The notes beneath the pieces were generated by a model. That model was not told where the DNA came from, searched no databases, and worked only from the letters and a program-made list of their open reading frames with translations. A stretch of 64,000 nucleotides of DNA from positions 1 through 64,000 of the forward strand of contig JAWPHD010005605.1 in the NCBI GenBank assembly GCA_037043455.1, read 5' to 3'. This document shows positions 23,501 to 37,096 of the stretch, piece after piece. Position numbers and translations under genes: made by a program. The stretch's first letter is position 1; each line of letters begins with the position of its first letter. This stretch comes from Cyrtodaria siliqua. Lineage: Eukaryota > Mollusca > Bivalvia > Adapedonta > Hiatellidae.

Positions 23501-26500
23501 AAATCTCCGCAATCGGCTTGTCTAAAACAATTACGAATACAATTTCAAAAATCCGATCTTTTCAATCCTGTTTTTCCCCAGCAAAACGCATATTACATGG
23601 GGTGAAATTATTGCCATTTACCTTGTTAATAGTGCTCTTTATGATTAAGTAAAGTTTATATCAATTGGTGGACAAAAAGATATAGTAAGATTTGTTGAAA
23701 GTGAAGTTATGTAAAACATCGATTCCGTTTCGTTTGCATATATATTTATGTACACACTGAATAAACATTATTCAACTGAAACAAAAAAAAACTCCTGTAA
23801 CATATCTAACATATCTAACAGCTTACTTGATTCCATTCCATCTGCTTCCATTTCAGTTTGTTTTCTATGACTGCCCAGTTGTAGTTGTCATAGAAGACAT
23901 CTTGGTATTTCTGATAAGAAGGGTCAACTATTTCACTTGCACCAACAGCACTACCAAACGGGAAGGCAAGTGTTTGCTGATTGACCTGAAGAAATAAAGG
24001 AAGATTTAACTCTTTGCATGTTGGACTCTGATCGTTCCAAGGCATTACACAGGTTGTCAAGCGTTTTTATGTTTAGTTTAAACTTAATTATTTTACATTG
24101 ATTGTCAAGAAAGCTCACTGAACTTATTTTTAATCGCTCTCGATGTCTTCCTGGGTAAAACCAGTACTAAGCAAATGCAGATAAAATGTCTTGCCCAGGA
24201 ACACAACAGATATGGTTTAGGCGGGGACCGAACCCACGACTTTTGGATCATGGGTTCAACGTTTTACAACTAGACCACAGCGCTTCGATTTTATGTTTGT
24301 GGTGTCACATACGGTACCTGATGTTTGTTTTAAATTAATGTTTTTTGATTGACTGTGTTCTGTGAATTCTACATTTCCTGTTCGACTTTTATACTCATTC
24401 TTCGAGACGACATAGTTTACATTTAAACGTGTGTATTTAGGGCACACGACACCAAATACCGTAACATTCCACCTGTTTCATAGTCGAGAGTAGTTTCCTA
24501 TACAATAGTCCGTATGTTTCCCTATAGTTTTTGTTTTAAGAGCGATTGCAAACATTGTTTTGTCTTAAATTGCAAACATAATGGGTTTCTATGTGATTTA
24601 ACAAAAATTACCAAAATAAAGAAAAGTTAAATAGTTAGCATATAATTCCACCATGTTTTCTATTTTTAGTTAGTATACAGTGGGTTGTTTTACAACCATG
24701 TTAAGTTGCTGCAATTCCTTATTCTTGCAAACTTGCTATCCCCACCTCCCTTTAAACCAATCTTAAACAAAATTACAATCACATCTATGCCTCCGAACCT
24801 ATAGTAAATGATCTACAGAAGGTTCAAATTTGACACCTTTTTGTTGAAATATAAATTTAAACGTATTTGGTGTAGTACGCCCTTTATTAGTAAGTAGAAC
24901 CTCGCTTATCCGGACGGTTAAACTCATATGGTGTAGGTGTGTCCTTTATTAGAAAGTAGAATCTCGCTTATCCGGCCGATTAAACGTATTTGGTGTAGTG
25001 CGCCATTTATTAGGAAGTAGAATCTCGCTTATTCGGCCAGTTAAACATATTTGATGTAGTACGCCCTTTATTAGTAAGTAGAAGCTCGCTTATCCGGACG
25101 GTTAAACACATTTGGTGTAGGTGTGTCCTTTATTAGAAAGTAGAATCTCGCTTATCCGGCCGATTAAACGTATTTGGTGTAGTGCGCCATTTATTAGTAA
25201 GTAGAATCTGGCTTATTCGGTCGGTTTAACTCATTTGGTGTAGTGCGCCATTTATTAGTAAGTAGAATCTCGCTTATTCGGTCGGTTAAACTCATTTGGT
25301 GTAGTGCGCCATTTATTAGTAAGTAGAATCTCGCTTATCCGGTCGGTTAAACGTATTTGGTGTAGTGCGCCATTTATTAGTAAGTAGAATATCGCTTATC
25401 CGGCCGGTTAAACGTTTTTGGTGTACCATTTATTAGTAAGTAGAATATCGCTTATCCGGCCGGTTAAACGTATTTGGTGTAGTGCGCCATTTATGAGTAA
25501 GTAGAATCTCGCTTTTCCGGCCAGTTAAACGTATTTGGTGTAGTGCGCCTTTATTAGTAAGTAGAATATCCCTTATCTGGCCGATTAAACGTATTTGGTG
25601 TAGTGCGCCATTTATTAGGAAGTAGAACCTCGCTTATTCGGTCGGTTAAACTCATTTGGTGTAGTGCGCCATTTATTAGGAAGTAGAATCTCGCTTATTC
25701 GGTCGGTTAAACTCATTTGGTGTAGTGCGCCTTTATTAGTAAGTAGAATCTCGCTTATCCGGTCGGTTAAACGTATTTGGTATAGTGCGCCATTTATTAG
25801 TAAGTAGAATCTCACTTTTCCGGCCAGTTAAACGTATTTGGTGTAGTGCGCCATTTATTAGTAAGTAGAATCTCGCTTATCCGGCCGATTAAACATATTT
25901 GATGTAGTACGCCCTTTATTAGTAAGTAGAACCTCGCTTATCCGGACGGTTAAACTCATTTGGTGTAGGGTGTCCTTTATTAGAAAGTAGAATCTCGCTT
26001 ATCCGGCCGATTTTGGTGTAGTGCGCCATTTATTAGTAAGTAGAATCTGGCTTATTCGGTCGGTTAAACTCATTTGGTGTAGTGCGCCTTTATTAGTAAG
26101 TAGAATCTCCCTTATCCGGCCGGTTAAACTCATATGGTGTAGGTGTGTCCTTTATTAGAAAGTAGAATCTCGCTTATCCGGCCGATTAAACGTATTTGGT
26201 GTAGTGCGCCATTTATTAGGAAGTAGAATCTCGCTTATTCGGTCGGTTAAACTCATTTGGTATAGTGCGCCATTTATTAGTAAGTAGAATCTCGCTTATC
26301 CGGCCGATTAAACGTATTTGGTGTAGTGCGCCATTTATTAGGAAGTAGAATCTCGCTTATTCGGTCGGTTAAACTCATTTGGTGTAGTGCGCCATTTATT
26401 AGTAAGTAGAATCTCGCTTATCCGGACTATCCGGACGGTTAAACTCATTTGGTATAGGTGTGTCCTTTATTAGAAAGTAGAATCTCGCTTATCCGGCCGG

Positions 26501-29500
26501 TTAAACTCATATGGTGTAGGTGTATCCTTTATTAGAAAGTAGAATCTCGCTTATCCGGCCGATTAAACGTATTTGGTGTAGTGCGCCATTTATTAGGAAG
26601 TAGAATCACGCTTATTCGGTCGGTTAAACTCGTTTGGTGTAGTGCACCATTTATTAGTAAGTAGAATCTCGCTTATCCGGCCGATTAAACATATTTGATG
26701 TAGTACGCCCTTTATTAGTAAATAGAATCTCGCTTATTAGGTCGGTTAAACTCATTTGGTGTAGTGCGCCATTGATTAGTCAGTAGAATCTCGCTTATCC
26801 GGACGGTTAAACTCATTTGGTGTAGGTGTGTCCTTTATTAGTAAGTAGAATCTCGCTTATCCGGCCGATTAAACGTATTTGATGTAGTACGCCCTTTATT
26901 AGTAAATAGAATCTCGCTTATTCGGTCGGTTAAACTCATTTGGTGTAGTGCGCCATTTATTAGTAAGTAGAATCTCGCTTATCCGGACGGTTAAACTCAT
27001 TTGGTGTAGGTGTGTCCTTTATTAGTAAGTAGAATCTCGCTTATCCGGCCGATTAAACATATTTGATGTAGTACGCCCTTTATTAGTAAATAGAATGTCG
27101 CTTATTCGGTCGGTTAAACTCATTTGGTGTAGTGCGCCATTTATTAGTAAGTAGAATCTCGCTTATCCGGCCAATTAAACATATTTGATGTAGTACGCCC
27201 TTTATTAGTAAATAGAATCTCGCTTATTCGGTCGGTTAAACTCATTTGGTGTAGTGCGCCATTTATTAGTAAGTAGAATCTCGCTTATCCGGACGGTTAA
27301 ACTCATTTGGTGTAGGTGTGTCCTTTATTAGAAAGTAGAATCTCGCTTATTTGGTCGGTTAAACTCATTTGGTGTAGTGCGCCATTTATTAGTAAGTAAA
27401 ATCTCGCTTATTCGGTCGGTTAAACTCATTTGGTGTAGTGTTCCCTTTATTATTAAGTAGAATCTCGCTTATTCGGTCGGTTAAACTCATTTGGTGTAGT
27501 GCGCCATTTATTAGTAAGTAAAATCTCGCTTATCCGGTCTGTTAAACTCATATGGTGTAGTGCGCCATTTATTAGTAAGTAGAATCTCGCTTAACCGGCC
27601 GATTAAACATATTTGATGTAGTACGCCCTTTATTAGTAAATAGAATCTCGCTTTTTCGGTCGGTTAAACTCATTTGGTGTAGTGCGCCATTTATTAGTAA
27701 GTAGAATCTCGCTTATCCGGCCGATTAAACATATTTGATGTAGTACGCCCTTTATTAGTAAGTAGAACCTCGCTTATCCGGACGGTTAAACTCATTTGGT
27801 GTAGGTGTGTCCTTTATTAGAAAGTAGAATCTCGCTTATCCGGCCGATTAAACGTATTTGGTGTAGTACGCCATTATTAGAAAGTTGAATCTCGCTTATC
27901 CGGCCGATTAAACATATTTGATGTAGTACGCCATTTATTAGTAAGTAGAATCTCGCTTATTCGGCCGATTAAAAATATTTGATGTAGTACGCCCTTTATT
28001 AGTAAATAGAATCTCGCTTATTCGGTCGGTTAAACTCATTTGGTGTAGTGCGCCATTTATTAGTAAGTAAAATCTCGCTTATCCGGACGGTTAAACTCAT
28101 TTGGTGTAGGTGTGTCCTTTATTAGAAAGTAGAATCTCGCTTATTCGGTCGGTTAAACTCATTTGGTGTAGTGCGCCATTTATTAGTAAGTAGAATCTCG
28201 CTTATTCGGTCGGTTAAACTCATTTGGTGTAGTGTTCCCTTTATTATTAAGTAGAATCTCGCTTATTCGGTCGGTTAAACTCATTTGGTGTAGTGCGCCA
28301 TTTATTAGTAAGTAAAATCTCGCTTATCCGGTCGGTTAAACTCATATGGTGTAGTGCGCCATTTATTAGTAAGTAGAATCTCGCTTAACCGGCCGATTAA
28401 ACATATTTGATGTAGTACGCCCTTTATTAGTAAGTAGAACCTCGCTTATCCGGACGGTTAAACTCATTTGGTGTAGGTGTGTCCTTTATTAGAAAGTAGA
28501 ATCTCGCTTATCCGGCCGATTAAACGTATTTGGTGTAGTACGCCATTTATTAGGAAGTAGAATCTCGCTTATCCGGCCGATTAAACGTATTTGGTGTAGT
28601 GCGCCATTTATTAGTAAGTAGAATCTCGCTTATCCGGCCGATTAAACATATTTGATGTAGTACGCCCTTTATTAGTAAATAGAATCTCGCTTATTCGGTC
28701 GGTTAACATCATTTGGTGTAGTGCGCCATTTATTAGTAAGTAGAATCTCGCTTATCCGGACGGTTAAACTCATTTGGTGTAGGTGTGTCCTTTATTAGAA
28801 AGTAGAATCTCGCTTATTCGGTCGATTAAACTCATTTGGTGTAGTGCGCCATTTATTAGTAAGTAGAATCTCGCTTATTCGGTCGGTTAAACTCATTTGG
28901 TGTAGTGTTCCCTTTATTATTAAGTAGAATCTCGCTTATTCGGTCGGTTAAACTCATTTGGTGTAGTGCGCCATTTATTAGTAAGTTAAATCTCGCTTAT
29001 CCGGTCGGTTAAACTCATATGGTGTAGTGCGCCATTTATTAGTAAGTAGAATCTCGCTTAACCGGCCGATTAAACATATTTGATGTAGTACGCCCTTTAT
29101 TAGTAAATAGAATCTCGCTTTTTCGGTCGGTTAAACTCATTTGGTGTAGTGCGCCATTTATTAGTAAGTAGAATCTCGCTTATCCGGCCGATTAAACATA
29201 TTTGATGTAGTACGCCCTTTATTAGTAAGTAGAACCTCGATTATCCGGACGGTTAAACTCATTTGGTGTAGGTGTGTCCTTTATTAGAAAGTAGAATCTC
29301 GCTTATCCGGCCGATTAAACGTATTTGGTGTAGTACGCCATTTATTAGGAAGTAGAATCTCGCTTATCCGGCCGATTAAACGTATTTGGTGTAGTGCGCC
29401 ATTTATTAGGAAGTAAAATCTCGCTTATCCGTCCGATTAAACATATTTGATGTAGTACGCCCTTTATTAGTAAATAGAATCTCGCTTATCCGGACGGTTA

Positions 29501-32500
29501 AACTCATTTGGTGTAGGTGTGTCCTTTATTAGAAAGTAGAATCTCGCTTATCCGGCCGATTAAACATATTTGATGTAGTATGCCCTTTATTAGTAAATAG
29601 AATCTCGCTTATTCGGTCGGTTAAACTCATTTGGTGTAGTGCGCCATTTATTAGTAAGTAGAATCTCGCTTATCCGGCCGATTAAACATAGTTGATGTAG
29701 TACGCCCTTTATTAGTAAATAGAATCTCGCTTATTCGGTCGGTTAACATCATTTGGTGTAGTGCGCCATTTATTAGTAAGTAGAATCTCGCTTATCCGGA
29801 CGGTTAAACTCATTTGGTGTAGGTGTGTCCTTTATTAGAAAGTAGAATCTCGCTTATTCGGTCGATTAAACTCATTTGGTGTAGTGCGCCATTTATTAGT
29901 AAGTAGAATCTCGCTTATTCGGTCGGTTAAACTCATTTGGTGTAGTGTTCCCTTTATTATTAAGTAGAATCTCGCTTATTCGGTCGGTTAAACTCATTTG
30001 GTGTAGTGCGCCAATTATTAGTAAGTAGAATCTCGCTTATCCGGCCGATTAAACATATTTGATGTAGTACGCCCTTTATTAGTAAATAGAATCTCGCTTT
30101 TTCGGTCGGTTAAACTCATTTGGTGTAGTGCGCCATTTATTAGTAAGTAGAATCTCGCTTATCCGGCTGATTAAACATATTTGATGTAGTACGCCCTTTA
30201 TTAGTAAGTAGAACCTCGCTTATCCGGACGGTTAAACTCATTTGGTGTAGGTGTGTCCTTTATTAGAAAGTAGAATCTCGCCTATCCGGCCGATTAAACG
30301 TATTTGGTGTAGTACACCATTTATTAGGAAGTAGAATCTCGCTTATCCGGCCGATTAAACGTATTTGGTGTAGTGCGCCATTTATTAGGATGTAGAATAT
30401 CGCTTATCCGGCCGATTAAACATATTTGATGTAGTACGCCGTTTATTAGTAAATAGAATCTCGCTTATTCGGTCGGTTAAACTCATTTGGTGTAAAGCGC
30501 CATTTATTAGTAAGTAGAATCTCGCTTATCCGGCCGATTAAACATATTTGATGTAGTATGCGCCTTTATTAGTAAATTGAATCTCGCTTTTTCGGTCGGT
30601 TAAACTCATTTGGTGTAGTGCGCCATTTATTAGTAAGTAGAATCTCGCTTATCCGGCTGATTAAACATATTTGATGTAGTACGCCCTTTATTAGTAAGTA
30701 GAACCTCGCTTATCCGGACGGTTAAACTCATTTGGTGTAGGTGTGTCCTTTATTAGAAAGTAGAATCTCGCCTATCCGGCCGATTAAACGTATTTGGTGT
30801 AGTACACCATTTATTAGGAAGTAGAATCTCGCTTATCCGGCCGATTAAACGTATTTGGTGTAGTGCGCCATTTATTAGGAAGTAGAATATCGCTTATCCG
30901 GCCGATTAAACATATTTGATGTAGTACGCCGTTTATTAGTAAATAGAATCTCGCTTATTCGGTCGGTTAAACTCATTTGGTGTAGTGCGCCTTTATTAGT
31001 AAGTAGAGCGGCCAGTTATGGGACTGAATACACTAATTCCGGATAAGCGACGTGCCCGGATTATTAATATATGCTAATACTAATACTGTACATAGTACAG
31101 TAACCAATAAACATGATGTATAATTGAGAGATACTTTAATCTTTAGTGATGACAAATTCATAACACTAGTAAGATGGTGTAAGCATTTAAATTTTAAAGA
31201 GACACTGTCCGTACGTAAGCAGATACTGAGCATAACGAAATAATTGTCTGACTTTTTTTCAGTGAAATGTATACATGAAAACATGAGGATAGACTCTAAG
31301 AAGTATGTAGGAATACATTCGTGAGTTTGAAAAAAAAAAAGTTTTAATAATTATATGTAAATAAAGTGGGACCCACAATATTTACCTTTTCTGCGATCAC
31401 ATGACTTCCATTAGCGCATTAGGTTTTTCACCATAGTATGTATTGCGTAATATGTATAGCCCGCTTAGCTCAGTCGGGAGCGATATCCGACTACTTTACG
31501 CACACGCACAATATTTTTACTGCGAGTGTAAAGAAAAGGTAATTTTAGTTTGGGCTGCGAGTTCAAACGCACGAAGTGGATTTTCTATTTTTTGTACCGC
31601 GATTGAATTCCGTTAAACAATCTTGCTTTTAATTAGTAAATATTGAATAATGTTTAGTGTGTAATGTTTGCGAACATAATTATTGCGTGTTTTATAAGTT
31701 AAAAGTTACGGACAGTGTCCCTTTAAGTTTACAAATGTATATACACAACAATAATACGTATTACTGTATACGCTTTACAAAATAAGGTAAATATTTGAAT
31801 AAAATATAATTATTCTCCAAGATTGCAGAATAAACCCCAATATAAATGTATATTCACCACAATGACCGCGGTTCATTGTTATGACACAGGCACGGATATT
31901 GTAACCGTTTTTCTACGTTTTTATTTTGCTTTACTACACAACGTGAACTGTTATCTTGCGATCACTTACCTCAACGGAATATTTGCCTCTGGTTATACCA
32001 TTCATCCTGAAAAATACATAACATTTATTTTCTATGACTATAAAGTTAGGACCTAGTTCGCAGTTCGCTATTAGAATTGCGAACTGGAAACTGGCTGTCA
32101 GTTCGCAATTCGAAATGAACGTTAAATATACGCATTTATTCACCTAATAATAATGAATTTGATGTGTGTTCACAATAAAATTGCAAAACAAACAACAAGG
32201 CGGACATGTTATATCCATTGTTATTCGAATTGCGAACTGCGAACTGCCAGTTCGCATTTGGGTCAAATGACAATTGGCTAAACTAATGGTGCTGGAGGCA
32301 ATACTTTCATCAGTCCAATAGAAAACAATATCATATGAAGTATTCCAAGGAAAAAATCATAATTATAAAAAAAAGGACAAGTTGATATACATTTGAAATA
32401 GTTCGCAGTAAGTTATTCGTTGCCAACTGCGAACTGCGTCCTGGCTCCCAGTTCGCCATTTCGGCCGAATTGGCAACTGGCTAAACTAACTGTGCTGAAT

Positions 32501-35500
32501 ACACTACTGTTCAACATTCCAATAGGAAACAATATCAAATGAAGTATTTTAAAGAAAAAATAAATGAATAAAAATTACGTGTTGCTATATAGCTGAAGTA
32601 GTTCGCAGATCGTTATTAGAGTTGCGAACTGCGAACTGCGTCCTGGCTCCCAGTTCGCAAATCAGCCGAATTGGCAACTAGCTATACTAAAGTGCTGAAG
32701 GCACTACTGTTCATCATTCCAATTGAAAACAATTTCAAATGAAGCATTCTAAAGAAAAAATCATAATTATAAATAAAACGGACATGTTGTTATATATTTG
32801 AAATAGTGCCCAGTACGTTATTCGAATTGCGAACTGCGAACTACGTCCTGGCTCCCAGTTCGCAATTCGGCCGAATTGGCAACTGGCTAAACTAACGGTG
32901 CTGAAGCCACTACTGTTCATCATTCCAGTAGAAAACAATATCAAATGAAGTATTTTAAAGAAAAAATCAATAAAAAGGACGTGTTGTTTTATAGCTGATA
33001 TAGCGATCCCAGTTCTTAATTCGGCCGAATTGGCAACTGCTTAAACTAACGATATCATATGAAGTATTCTAAAGAAAAAAATCATAATTATAAATAAAAC
33101 GGACATCTTGTTATATACTTGAAATAGTGCGCAGTACGTTATTCGAATTGCGAACTGCGTCCTGGCTCCCAGTTTGAAATTCGGCTGAATGGGCAACTGG
33201 CTAAACTAAAGGTGCTGAAGGCATTAATGTTCAACAATCCAATAGAAAACAATGTCAAATGAAGTATTCTAAATAAAAAATATAGAACACGGACGTGTTG
33301 TTATATAGCTGAAGTAGTTCGCAGTTCGTTATTAGAATTGCCAACTGCGAACTGTGTCCGGGCTCACAGTTCGCAATTCGGCCGAATTGGCAACAGGCTA
33401 AACCAATGGTGCTGAAGGCACTACTGTTCATCAGTCCAATAGAAAAAAATATCATATAAAGTATTCTAAAGAAAAATTCATCAGTATAAATAAAACGGAT
33501 ACTGAAGTAGTTCGCAGTACTTTATTCGACTTGCGAACTGCGAACTGCGTCCTGGCTCCCAGTTCAATATTCTGCCGAATTGGCAAGTGGATAAACTTAC
33601 GGCGCAGAAGGCACTTTTGTTCTGTTCATCATTCCAATTGAAAACAATTTCAAATGAAGTATTCTAAAGAAAAAAATCATAATTATAATAACGCGCTGCG
33701 CACTTCTGCAAGTATATAACAACATATCCGTTTTTATTTATAATTATGATTTGTTTCTTTAGAATTCTCCATTTGATATTGTTTTCTATTGGTCTGATGA
33801 ACAGTAGTGCCTTCAGCACCGTTAGTTATGCAGTTGCCAAGTAGACCGAATTGCGAACTGGGAGCCAGGACGTAGTTCGCAGTTCGCAATTGGAATAACG
33901 TACTGCGAACTATTTCAAGTATATAACAATATGTCCGTTTTATTGATAATTATGATTTTTTCTTTAGAATACTTCATTTGAAATTGTTTTCTATTGGACT
34001 GATGAACTGTAGTGCCTTCATCACCATTAGATTAGCCAGTTGCCAATTCGGCCGATTTGTTTTCTTTAAAAAACTTCATTTGATATTGTTTTCTGTTGGA
34101 ATGTTGAACACCGTTAGTTTAGGCAGTTGCCAATTCGGTCGAATTGCGAACTGGGAGCCAGGACGTAGTTCGCAGATCGCAATTCCAATAACGTACTGCG
34201 CACTATTTCAAGTATATAACACTATGTCCGTTTAATTTATAATTATGATTTTGTCTTTAGAATATTTCATTTGAAATTGTTTTCTGTTGAACAGTAGTGC
34301 CTTCTGCACAATTAGTTTAGTCAGTTGCCAATTCGGCCGAATTGTGAACTGGGAGCAAGGACGCAGTTCGCAGTTTGAAATTCGAATAATGAACTGCGAA
34401 CTGCTTCAGCTATATAACAACACGTGCTTTTTCTTTATTTTTTGTCTTTAAAATACTTCATTTGATATTGTTTTCTATTTGAATGTTGAACATTATTGCC
34501 TTCATCAATGTTAGTTTAGCCAGTTGCCAATTTGGCCGAATTGCCACCTTGGAAACAGGACGTAAAATATATAACAACATGTTTTATTTATAATTATAAT
34601 TTTTTCCTTAAAATACTTCATATGATATTGTTTTCTATTGGACTGATGATTCGCAATTTGAGTAAAAATGGATATAACATGTCCGCCTTGTTGTTTGTAT
34701 GGAAATTGTATTGTGATCACATATCAAATTCATTATTATTAGGTGAATAAATGCATACATTTAACGTTCATTTCGAATTGTGAACTGGCAGCCAGTTCCC
34801 AGTTTGCAATTCGAAAACGAACTGCGAACTGGGTCCTAACTTTATTTTCATTATACTTCTCCACCTTCGCCGTAGAGTGACATACACGGTAATAATTAGC
34901 GAACGAACATCTGTTTTGGTTATTTGATGTCATCGTTATCAATACAAGCTGGCACAAATAGTTTACGGACAAAGTTTTAAACACAATTTAGAATCTGTAG
35001 CTGAATTAATAACATTTAATTGATAAACTGACCAACTGACCTAAATCTGATTTTCGCCTTCCTCAAGGATGCTACCCTGCTGTTGGCATTGGCAACCACA
35101 TCAGCGTTATACGGTACTAGACTGAGGCTGGCGTCATCAACCAGGTAGTTCACAGTAGAACCTTTCACCTGCACGTAAGCATTGCATTCTTCTGTGCCTA
35201 GGATACATTAATATATAAAGTATGTTCCGACAATTAAATAATTCCTTTTATTTAAAGTAGCATTATTGCCGAATTTCACAATAATGAACATTAAAGTAGC
35301 ATCCCGACAACAAAGTTAAATTTTCTAAGCCTACTGACGACGAGGTATATAACTTACGTGGTTTGAGAATCCAAACTCTATAGACACAATATAAACGGCT
35401 TTAACCAGCCAGGCAAAACTCCAAAACAGGAGTGTTGAATTTTAAGAACCCAGTGAATAATCCTATATTTTTAATCGGTACATATACATTATTATATCAC

Positions 35501-37046
35501 CTAAACACCTCGATAGACTTTTGACAAAGGGTTTTAGAGTGTAGTTTTGCCGTTATTGACGGGTATGTTTCTCTAACAAGTTCATGCCTTTGTCACACGA
35601 CACGAATGATGTTGTATTGTATTCTATTAAATTAACTTAAATTGTCTATTACTGCTACGTTCCTTGTGATATAGCCAGGCGGCGATGTCTTTATTTACAT
35701 TTTCCTGTTTTAACAGAGTAATCAATGTTTTGAACTATAAATATATGCGTTTAAAAAGGTGTGCTTGTTTATAAATATGAATCAGTTTAACCCAGTTTTA
35801 CTAGACAGGTATAATTATGTTTTAATGAATACCTCTTATTTTGTTAATTGTCTCTCATAGCTCTAGATAGAACCTCTCATTTGTATTATTGATGATTTAT
35901 ATGTTTCAAATTTTAACATGTAATAGGGGTGAAACTCAAATAAAATATGTTTTACGTTACGTTACCGTTACCGTTACCGTTATAGTTACGTTACCGTTAC
36001 GTTACGTTATGTTACAATACGTTATGTTATGTTGTACTTCACGCATTTAACGGCGGTTTGTAAAATAGTGTCCATTCTTTAGCAGACAAAACACTTCATT
36101 TATAAATGTTTTTTAAAGAATCTAAACACTAAACTTTATCTAGTGTTCCGTAGGTGAGAACGTTTTCAAAAACTGGTTTAGTAGAAAGAAATAATAAATG
36201 CTTTCCAACTCAACCACCGTCCAAACGTCTGTGTTTTTACAACCGCCAGGGTCCATTTCATGTGCAATCAGGATCAAGTACGCGGTTTTGAGTAGCCAGA
36301 GTTCGTTACGTTCATCAACCGTGACATTGGTAGTGACTGTTTACATATTTAATCGACGATCTATTTTAGCGACAACATATATTAAGCGACCACATCTATC
36401 AACCGTTCACCTTATTCAAACGATATATTTTAAAAGTGTTTCTATTGTTTTAACCAAATATACCTGTAGTATTAAGCAACGCATGTGTTAATAAAGCACT
36501 TTTGACTGTTCCTTAGCTATGGTCGTATAAATGCAAGTTTGACTGGATAATGAATTCGGAAGCTTAAACAATGATTAATGTTAAACATGTTGTATGTGAT
36601 TACTATGCTACTGAGACCAGTGTATAACCTGATCAGCTAGTGTGTAACTCGCACGCTAGAGTTTACACTGTTCCTACTCACATGTTGTATGTGATTACTA
36701 CGCTACTGAGACCAGTGTATAACCTGATCAGCTAGTATGTAACTCGCACGCTAGAGGTTACACTGTTCCATACTCAGCCAATACATTTTCTAAACTATTC
36801 ATATGTAACACGAGCATTGGTCATTAAAAGTCAGAACAACCCATTATAGAAATTCAGCGGATGAAGATTGAATATTTTTGCTTGTTAAGTGTTGGTTTAC
36901 AACACACTGAGTTCAAATCAAAAAAAATAATTTAAAATCATATTTTATATATTTGCAAATGGGTAGGACCAAACGTTATTTTAACATTAATTACGGCCCT
37001 TTCCAGTGCATCAACAATGAAGAAGTCACAATTATAATAGCCAAAC

Positions 37047-37096
<50 letters not shown>

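Noticed and set aside
24845..31010. CRISPR-like array
   Set aside because: Units are contiguous diverged 61-bp repeats without unique spacers, and the setting is a eukaryotic intron.
35950..36035. interstitial telomere repeat
   Set aside because: The tract is irregular GTTACC/GTTAC, not TTAGGG.
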